Positions 7,372 through 12,381 of a DNA stretch of 12,381 nt are shown here, in pieces. The position numbers and the translations under genes are program-made. The notes below the pieces were generated by a model. The model saw only the letters and a program-made list of their open reading frames with translations, made no database searches and had not been told where the DNA came from. The DNA comes from an uncultured Eubacteriales bacterium (GTDB lineage Bacteria > Bacillota > Clostridia > Oscillospirales > Acutalibacteraceae), in the NCBI GenBank assembly GCA_934462705.1, contig CAKSIH010000023.1, forward strand, positions 1 through 12,381. The letters run 5' to 3'. The stretch's first letter is position 1. Every line of letters starts with the position of its first letter.

Positions 7372-8050
7372 CAATTACATTTCCTAAGCTATCAACTAGC
7401 TTTTTTGTATTTATAAAAAGTGCTTCTGAGTTTTCTTTCCTATTTATTAAAAAACACATGATAATTATTAATAATGCTGCCAAAATTAAACTCCATAAGG
7501 TCCAATTTAATCCAATAGGCAATATTTTAGGATAGAAAAACATTAACGCACTCAGTGCGATGCATGCTAAGGTAAATGGCATTTGTAAATATTGTTTAAA
7601 GAGAGAATAATCAACGTTGCAAAGTGTGTTTGATAAAATTAAAGCAAATGCAAGCGGTAAATTTATCATACCTAAAAATGCTAGATTGAAATTTATATAA
7701 TTACTTTTAAAAACTAAGCTCATAGTACTTGATAAAATAATCATTACAGTGTAAGAATATATGTATCCACTCAATGTAACAATCAAGGCATTCTGAATCC
7801 AACTTTTTCTTGACGTTAATGGTGTTACTAAAAGATAACCGCTGTAAACTATATTTTCAGGATTCCAATGCAAGAAAAAACCTATGTTAGTCATTACTAG
7901 TCCAAAGTAAAAGTATATTTTTTCAACTGGCATTTTAAAAAAATGAAATATAAAAAAAGCAATTATAGGAAGAATTAAAAAGATTAAAAGCTTTTTGCTT
8001 CTTTTCATCTCTATATAACGTTTCCAAATTAAAGCCTTTATAATAATCAC
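7364..8050 (-). CDS. ABC-2-type permease subunit (second)
   Basis: This 228-residue protein has about six membrane helices, at 18-37, 46-60, 87-112, 124-142, 155-173 and 182-202, after a basic N-terminus (KRYIEMKRSKK). The arrangement, with an ABC ATPase two genes upstream, fits the membrane part of an ABC-2 peptide exporter or self-protection pump; no sequence motif proves it. The start is uncertain. A GTG at 8050 overlaps the previous gene's stop (GTGA), but the AAGGAG ribosome site runs directly into it. Better-spaced in-frame codons are only ATT or ATA, and the next ATG is codon 15. Reinitiation at the GTG is the simplest reading. Confidence 0.7.
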   Translation of the reverse strand: MIIIKALIWKRYIEMKRSKKLLIFLILPIIAFFIFHFFKMPVEKIYFYFGLVMTNIGFFLHWNPENIVYSGYLLVTPLTSRKSWIQNALIVTLSGYIYSYTVMIILSSTMSLVFKSNYINFNLAFLGMINLPLAFALILSNTLCNVDYSLFKQYLQMPFTLACIALSALMFFYPKILPIGLNWTLWSLILAALLIIIMCFLINRKENSEALFINTKKLVDSLGNVIDD

Positions 8051-8634
8051 TCCTTTATAATTTTTTCAAATGACATCTTATTCAATAAAACTTTAGTTGA
8101 TAAATAGTTTACCAATATAAATAGCGTAATAAAAAATATCTGAGGCAATAAATTAAAATTACCTATAAAAATAAAAAAGAAAAATAGTAAAATACCGTAT
8201 GCGTTAAAAATCAGCATAAAGTGAAACGGTTTCAAAATAAGACACAATAATGCCGTTAATAAAGTAACGGTATAAAATAAAACACAAATACTTAAAAATA
8301 TGAATAGATCTTTGATATTACTAAATTTAATTAGAAATCCTAAAAACAAAAATATAAACATTTTTATGTAAATGGATGAAACATACTTTACTAATAATTT
8401 TGGGGCATCAAAAGGCCAGACGGCAATTATCTGATTATCAAAATTAAATATTCTCTTAATACTAAAAAACATTTCATAACTTAAAGCAATTATAAATATG
8501 TACAATAATAGATTTATTAATGTCAGATTAATAAAGGCAGACAATATTATGCACACTAAAAAACATAAATTTAAAATAATATGTTTCTTTGAATCTTGAA
8601 ATTGGTACCATAGTAATGGCATTTTTGAGAACAT
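8047..8634 (-). CDS. Membrane subunit of the ABC transporter (first)
   Basis: This 195-residue, very hydrophobic protein has about six helices, at 19-36, 38-56, 84-103, 109-133, 138-158 and 162-178. The loop WPFDAPKL at 73-80 resembles a polar loop seen in other ABC-2-like bacteriocin permeases, though this is a weak match. A GGAGG lies eight bases before the ATG, and the gene starts 20 bp after the ATPase stop. Its stop overlaps the next permease start by four bases. The two permeases are similar in size but not obviously alike in sequence, so they probably form a heterodimer with the ATPase below them. Confidence 0.7.
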   Translation of the reverse strand: MFSKMPLLWYQFQDSKKHIILNLCFLVCIILSAFINLTLINLLLYIFIIALSYEMFFSIKRIFNFDNQIIAVWPFDAPKLLVKYVSSIYIKMFIFLFLGFLIKFSNIKDLFIFLSICVLFYTVTLLTALLCLILKPFHFMLIFNAYGILLFFFFIFIGNFNLLPQIFFITLFILVNYLSTKVLLNKMSFEKIIKE

Positions 8635-8654
8635 TTTATTACCTCCAGGTGCAC

Positions 8655-9398
8655 TTATATAGAAAATATTTTTTTATATATAAATTCTAAATCTGCATTA
8701 TCCTTATCACCGCTTGCATATTTGTTAATTAAGGAATTAAAATTAGCTTCTTGTAAAAGAACACCGTTCTTTATAAAACCATACTTATCACAAATCTTCT
8801 GCAATTCACTTAGATTATGAGAGTTTAAAAATACAGTTGTCCCGCATTTTTTAGCATTTTCTATATACTCTCTTACCATAAATACACCTTCAACATCGAG
8901 GCCTACTGTGGGTTCATCGAGTATAAGCAATTTGGGCTTGTTTATAAAAGCTCTTGCAAGAGCTAAACGTTGCTTTTGTCCCTTAGAAAACATAGTTATT
9001 TTTTCATCTTTTTTATGTTTTAAATCAACTAAGTCTAATACCGATAAAATATCTTTATTTCGTTCATTCTGAGTTGCGTTTGGAAAATAGATTCTATGAA
9101 AAAATTCAATATTTTCCCATGCTGTTAAATCCTTATATAAGCCTAAATGGTCAAGAACACAACCTATACTTGACTTGATATTTATAAAATTTTTACTATT
9201 TACGCTAATACCATCTATGGTTATAGCCCCAGATGACAGATTATAAATACCTAATAATAATCTGGTAAAGGTACTTTTTCCTGCTCCATTTGGACCAATT
9301 AAACCATAAACCTCTCCATTTCGTACATGGAGGTCAACATTTTTTAATATGTTTTGATCATTAATAATTTTTGAAACATTTTTAGCGACTATTTCCAT
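8655..9398 (-). CDS. ABC transporter ATP-binding protein
   Basis: This is a 247-residue single nucleotide-binding domain. Walker A is GPNGAGKST at 35-43, the signature is FSKGQKQRL at 137-145 (a usual variant of LSGGQ), Walker B is LLILDEP at 157-163 with the D-loop VGLD following, and the switch histidine is in NSH at 192-194. The position of the Q-loop reads VLDHLGLYKDLT, lacking the usual glutamine, as in several drug and bacteriocin ABC-2 transporters. There is no fused membrane or C39 peptidase domain. The start ATG lies inside the end of the second radical SAM gene (10-base overlap), with a GGAGGGAG ribosome site in that gene. It would power export of the modified peptide or producer self-protection together with the two permeases downstream. 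Confidence 0.9.
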   Translation of the reverse strand: MEIVAKNVSKIINDQNILKNVDLHVRNGEVYGLIGPNGAGKSTFTRLLLGIYNLSSGAITIDGISVNSKNFINIKSSIGCVLDHLGLYKDLTAWENIEFFHRIYFPNATQNERNKDILSVLDLVDLKHKKDEKITMFSKGQKQRLALARAFINKPKLLILDEPTVGLDVEGVFMVREYIENAKKCGTTVFLNSHNLSELQKICDKYGFIKNGVLLQEANFNSLINKYASGDKDNADLEFIYKKIFSI

Positions 9399-10540
9399 AC
9401 GGCTCCCTCCACATTGTAAGTGCAGTTTTTGTCTACGTCATTGAACAGGCATGAATTACATGTATAACGAAATTCGCATCCATAACATTTAGGATTATTG
9501 TCAATTTTGTGGCTCCAGAAATTTCTCATTAATCTTTTTATAATATCAATCCACAAATCATTTTTAACATTACCTACTTTTTTATCTTTGAGAACATTTT
9601 GATCTAAGTTGTAATAACTTAAACAGTTATTCTTAACGTTAACTTTACTGGTACAGGCACCCAAACATGGATATACGTCACCATTTTCTAAAATAGCTAT
9701 TTTACCGTTTAAGCATTGGTTTTTATCCTTTCGAGCAAAGAAATTAAATACATCCATGTTAATAAGATTATCCTTTTGAATTATTGGATAACAAGTTGAT
9801 GAATTTATGTATTTCCAATTTTGTGGTAATAATTTTTTTGTTTTTTCATCTACCCTGCAGCAAAAAACTAAGGTTACTTTTTTATATTTTTTGAAATTAC
9901 CTATTATTGAAAGTATGTTCGAAAGATTGAAAATAGGGATAATTATGTGAGTCTGCGTGGTATCATAACTGTTTAAAGCACGCAAACCATTTGTACATAT
10001 AGTTGGCAAAATCCCTAAACTTAATATAAAATCATATAAATCTCTAAAATGAGGATATAAAGTGCTTTCACCTCCAGTTAAAAGTATACTTTTACATCCA
10101 AATTTATGCAAATTGAGAATAGTATCTTTCCATTCATCTAACGAAAGAACATCTTTAATTTTATTCTTAGATTTAAAGCATATAGGGCAAAAGGCTGAAA
10201 AACAGTTATCACAAGATAAATTGCAATCATTTGTTAGCTTTAAAACAGCTGAGTGAATATATGGTACATCTTTAAAAAATTTCTTTTCATTAAAAATATT
10301 TGTTAATCTAAATTTATCTACAAATATAGTTTTTTCGGATAGAGTTCCCCATTTTTTCTGAGCTAATATAGATAGAATATCCTTAAAATTTTCTGGAATG
10401 GGATTATTCTCTTCACAATCCTTGATTATTTGAGCCAAGTCATTGTGTATCCATAAGTATTTTTTATCTAAAATATTTTGCAGTAAAGATTTACTCTTTC
10501 CATTTATTAAATAGATTTCTGGTAGTAATCTAAAAAACAT
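9389..10540 (-). CDS. Radical SAM/SPASM peptide maturase, second copy
   Basis: This 383-residue protein has an N-terminal segment of about 95 residues (possible peptide-recognition part). The radical SAM core follows, with its iron-sulfur motif CNLSCDNC (Cys106, Cys110, Cys113) and the SAM-binding LLTGGEST at 153-160. The C-terminal SPASM region carries Cys276, 292, 296, 306, 352, 355, 361, 364 and 373, enough for two auxiliary clusters. Two more cysteines at 118 and 121 lie just past the core motif. Such enzymes install thioether or carbon-carbon links in RiPP precursors. The ATG overlaps the stop of the first maturase (TAATG), with AGAGGTGA just upstream. It is clearly diverged from its neighbour rather than a duplicate, so the two may act on different residues or as a complex. 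Its actual linkage chemistry cannot be read from sequence. Confidence 0.85.
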   Translation of the reverse strand: MFFRLLPEIYLINGKSKSLLQNILDKKYLWIHNDLAQIIKDCEENNPIPENFKDILSILAQKKWGTLSEKTIFVDKFRLTNIFNEKKFFKDVPYIHSAVLKLTNDCNLSCDNCFSAFCPICFKSKNKIKDVLSLDEWKDTILNLHKFGCKSILLTGGESTLYPHFRDLYDFILSLGILPTICTNGLRALNSYDTTQTHIIIPIFNLSNILSIIGNFKKYKKVTLVFCCRVDEKTKKLLPQNWKYINSSTCYPIIQKDNLINMDVFNFFARKDKNQCLNGKIAILENGDVYPCLGACTSKVNVKNNCLSYYNLDQNVLKDKKVGNVKNDLWIDIIKRLMRNFWSHKIDNNPKCYGCEFRYTCNSCLFNDVDKNCTYNVEGAVWK

Positions 10541-11934
10541 TATATCACCTCTCCCAAAGCATTTAGGCGAGTATAATAATCTGTAGTTATTTCTTGGAAT
10601 AATTTGGGGTTTTGTTCTAGTAAATTTACATAATCAAGCAATAATTGTTTAACAGCATTTATTTGTGTCATGCAGACGTTTTCTTCATATTTGAATGAAT
10701 CACTTTTACAAAAGTCCTTAAAACATAGTGTACAGAATTTAGAAATCTCACAACTTTTGCAATGATTTAGCAAAGTATTATTATACTCATTTAATATATT
10801 AGTAATTTCACTATAATTAAGGCCACTATAAACATTGCCTATTTTTCTTTTATTGTTTACTTTTTCGCATAATATAAAGTTTCCATCAGATTCAACGTAT
10901 ATTTTTTCTCCGGGTACACATGTAGAAGTACATGGCCTTATGTCTGGCAAAGTTTCTCCTATCATTCTATGATAAGCGAAACTTCCATAAATATCAACAA
11001 AAAAGTTATAGAGGAATTCACCTTTTTTTAAAGTACCGTTTATAGCTTTATCAAAAAACTTTTCTTTTATTTTATTATAATTTTCAATGAACGTTTTTTT
11101 GTCACCTGAAGAAAATTGACTATAATATTTATCACTGCTCGACACCATGGATGCACGTAGCACTTCGATTTCTTTTTCGTCAACCTCAGAAGCAAACTTA
11201 TCCATATTCGTCTTTAAATCATAACAAGCTGAGATGTATACGGATTGTTTGGGGTAACGTTTTTTAAATCTAAAGTAATTTTCATAAGCTTTATCAAAGG
11301 TCGGGTGTCCATCTACAGAAAGTCTATTCCTATCATGGTTATCCTTATACCCGTCAATACTTATTAAAACATTAAATTTATTTTCATGTAAAAAATCTTG
11401 TGCTTTATCATCAAGAAGTAACCCATTAGTAGTTGTATGCCATTGAATATCTTCTTTATATCTATTGTTTACATATTCAACAACCTCTTTTATAAGTTTG
11501 AAATTGATAAGAGGTTCTCCTCCATAAAAACTAATAATAGGCTTTCTTCCAGGGTTTCTATTGTAAACTTCTTCAAAACTTTTAAAATAATAATCAACGG
11601 CGGCTTTTGCAATATCAAAAGTCATAAAATTGTTACCGTGTGGTCTAGTAAATTCGTAATTATCAGAATATGTGCAGTACTTGCATCTTAAATTACAACA
11701 TGACGTTACTTCCAATATTAATTGTTTAAATCCGTTTGCATCGTGAAACAGATAACTCTCGATATCTTTTGGTTGCACATCGATAAGCTTGTTAAATCCA
11801 TTATGATTTATGTTTCTATACTTGTTTAATATTTTAGAATCTTCACCTCCATTTACATTAACTATATGCCCAGTAATATTATCATAAAAATATTTATTAC
11901 CGGAATTGCTTTTAAATAATATACCGTTGTTCAA
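10540..11934 (-). CDS. Radical SAM/SPASM peptide maturase, first copy (Cys-rich peptide type)
   Basis: This 464-residue protein has an N-terminal region (1-70) with a KYFYDNITGHIVNVNG strand pair, as in maturases of clostridial Cys-rich peptides (the CcpM type, recalled without a search). It continues with the radical SAM motif CNLRCKYC (Cys80, Cys84, Cys87), the GGE motif at 138-140, TTTNGLLLD at 167-175 and ISIDGYKDNHDRNR at 191-204. The SPASM tail has Cys335, 339, 356, 392, 395, 401, 404, 409 and 421. It most likely forms cysteine-derived thioethers on the precursor encoded just upstream. The start is a TTG at 11934 with a GGTGA ribosome site six bases before it; the frame has an upstream TGA and no ATG or GTG in between. 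The weak start plus the upstream attenuator should keep enzyme levels well below precursor levels. Confidence 0.88.
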   Translation of the reverse strand: MNNGILFKSNSGNKYFYDNITGHIVNVNGGEDSKILNKYRNINHNGFNKLIDVQPKDIESYLFHDANGFKQLILEVTSCCNLRCKYCTYSDNYEFTRPHGNNFMTFDIAKAAVDYYFKSFEEVYNRNPGRKPIISFYGGEPLINFKLIKEVVEYVNNRYKEDIQWHTTTNGLLLDDKAQDFLHENKFNVLISIDGYKDNHDRNRLSVDGHPTFDKAYENYFRFKKRYPKQSVYISACYDLKTNMDKFASEVDEKEIEVLRASMVSSSDKYYSQFSSGDKKTFIENYNKIKEKFFDKAINGTLKKGEFLYNFFVDIYGSFAYHRMIGETLPDIRPCTSTCVPGEKIYVESDGNFILCEKVNNKRKIGNVYSGLNYSEITNILNEYNNTLLNHCKSCEISKFCTLCFKDFCKSDSFKYEENVCMTQINAVKQLLLDYVNLLEQNPKLFQEITTDYYTRLNALGEVI

Positions 11935-11953
11935 AATATTTCACCTACCTAAT

Positions 11954-12005
11954 AAAAAAGTAATCGATTTGAATTAGTACAGAGTGCACTTCAAATCGAT
12001 TACTT
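11954..12005 (-). terminator. Strong hairpin terminator/attenuator between precursor and maturases
   Basis: A perfect 16-bp inverted repeat (11958-11973 with 11990-12005, arms AAGTAATCGATTTGAA) encloses a 16-base loop. On the minus strand it is followed at once by a T-run (complement of the A-run at 11954-11959). It sits 19 bp after the precursor stop and about 20 bp before the first maturase. It should end most transcripts after the precursor gene and let a minority read into the modification, transport and protease genes. Confidence 0.85.
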
Positions 12006-12024
12006 CGTCGTTTGCTAAAGCTAT

Positions 12025-12282
12025 TTAAAAAGAAGCTCCACCCACAGCTAACGCAACACCTGCTGACGCTGATGCAACACCGGTAGCAATACTACCAAGA
12101 GCTGCAACTGTTGCTGCAGATAATGCTGCTGCTAGGACTGGAGGAAATGCACAACCGCAACACCAAGCACAGGCGACACATGCGACACAAGCTGCACAAG
12201 CTGCGCAAGCGACACACCCTGCTCCCGCGACTTCCTCTTTTTGTTCAAATTCGAGCTCCTCGACGAATTGTTTTATGTCCAT
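12025..12282 (-). CDS. Cys-rich RiPP precursor peptide, sactipeptide-like
   Basis: The product has 85 residues from the ATG at 12282, which is eight bases after GGAGG. An ATG at 12297 overlaps that ribosome site and is not used. Residues 1-22 are an acidic leader (MDIKQFVEELEFEQKEEVAG then AG). Residues 23-44 hold Cys at 23, 26, 29, 32, 35, 38, 41 and 44, strictly every third residue with Ala/Val/Gly/Trp between, plus Cys42. Phe46-Pro47-Pro48 gives a turn, and 49-85 is Ala/Ser/Thr/Gly/Val-rich. Thurincin H has four Cys at spacing three facing Asn/Thr/Thr/Ser at spacing three, and this looks like a longer version. The gene is visibly more GC-rich than its neighbours because of repeated TGT/TGC-GCN codons. 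The product is probably an exported antimicrobial or signalling peptide after thioether formation. A metal-binding peptide is an alternative, made less likely by the adjacent maturases. Confidence 0.88.
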   Translation of the reverse strand: MDIKQFVEELEFEQKEEVAGAGCVACAACAACVACVACAWCCGCAFPPVLAAALSAATVAALGSIATGVASASAGVALAVGGASF

Positions 12283-12309
12283 AAAACACACCTCCATTAA
12301 GATATTAGC

Positions 12310-12340
12310 ATTATAACTTTTGCGATTTTAATTGAGGCAA
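12310..12340 (-). promoter_or_regulatory. Candidate promoter of the RiPP operon
   Basis: A consensus TATAAT (12310-12315, minus strand) lies about 27 bases before the precursor ATG. The best -35 candidate is TTGCCT (12335-12340) at a long 19-bp spacing. The -10 is convincing and the -35 is weak, so an activator may be needed. Confidence 0.45.
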
Positions 12341-12364
12341 TTATTACATATTTCAATGAATTTT

Positions 12365-12380
12365 ATGTTCAAGGGAACAT
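12365..12380. promoter_or_regulatory. Short dyad upstream of the RiPP promoter
   Basis: ATGTTC (12365-12370) and GAACAT (12375-12380) form a perfect six-base inverted repeat around AAGG. It lies some 25 bp upstream of the -35 candidate and has no T-run on either strand in the right place for a terminator towards the cluster. An operator for a dimeric regulator is possible; the window ends here. Confidence 0.35.
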
Positions 12381-12381
12381 C

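Noticed and set aside
12150..12220. Short direct repeats that could be mistaken for a CRISPR-like or minisatellite array
   Set aside because: They are the codons of the CXX repeat in the precursor; period is nine bases and there are no spacers.
12025..12282. Metallothionein-like metal-binding peptide
   Set aside because: The Cys spacing alone would allow it, but the leader, hydrophobic Ser/Thr/Ala C-terminal half and adjacent radical SAM maturases and exporter fit a RiPP precursor far better.
12283..12297. Upstream ATG giving a five-residue longer precursor (MEVCF extension)
   Set aside because: This ATG overlaps the GGAGG that serves the ATG at 12282 and has no ribosome site of its own.

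Overview
The window is AT-rich (roughly 30% G+C by eye, not computed) and reads as a low-GC Firmicute, probably an anaerobic Clostridia- or Negativicutes-type bacterium. The reasons are strong GGAGG ribosome sites, use of ATG, GTG and TTG starts, a BspA-like leucine-rich-repeat protein, an aspartate ammonia-lyase remnant and a radical-SAM peptide cluster. I cannot name the species.

Layout: (1) Bases 2-3739, plus strand, hold the 3' part of a very large BspA-type (LRR_5) protein. A helical N-terminal part of unknown function leads into 21 near-identical 26/27-residue repeats. It is followed by two hairpins, the second a clear intrinsic terminator. (2) Bases 3976-4872 are a degraded stretch. 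A good sigma-A-type promoter and a ribosome site sit in front of a broken aspA (aspartase) fragment. This is followed by phased GGTGTGCA repeats, a possible transposase tail remnant and a weak terminator. (3) Bases 4873-12381, minus strand, are a compact, apparently complete ribosomally made, post-translationally modified peptide (RiPP) cluster.

Read in its direction of transcription (from 12381 towards 4873), the RiPP cluster has a promoter-like site, a precursor peptide gene, a 16-bp-stem terminator/attenuator, two tandem radical SAM/SPASM maturases, an ABC ATPase with two membrane subunits, a minimal S41 (tail-specific) protease, and an exported calpain-like cysteine protease. A four-helix membrane protein follows, with its own consensus promoter, and is a candidate immunity gene. 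From the first maturase to the last permease the genes overlap or nearly touch, so they are probably co-transcribed and translationally coupled.

The most striking item is the precursor. Eight cysteines sit at exact three-residue spacing (23 to 44, plus an extra Cys42), followed by a Phe-Pro-Pro turn and an Ala/Ser/Thr/Gly-rich segment. In that segment Ser55, Thr58, Ser64, Thr67 and Ser73 lie on the same three-residue register. Pairing each Cys with a partner so that residue numbers sum to 96 gives a nested eight-rung hairpin, an enlarged version of the four-thioether plan of thurincin H. I infer a new, unusually long sactipeptide-like product. The two proteases in the operon, one probably cytosolic and one exported, are candidates for leader removal, because the ABC ATPase is a separate protein with no fused peptidase domain.
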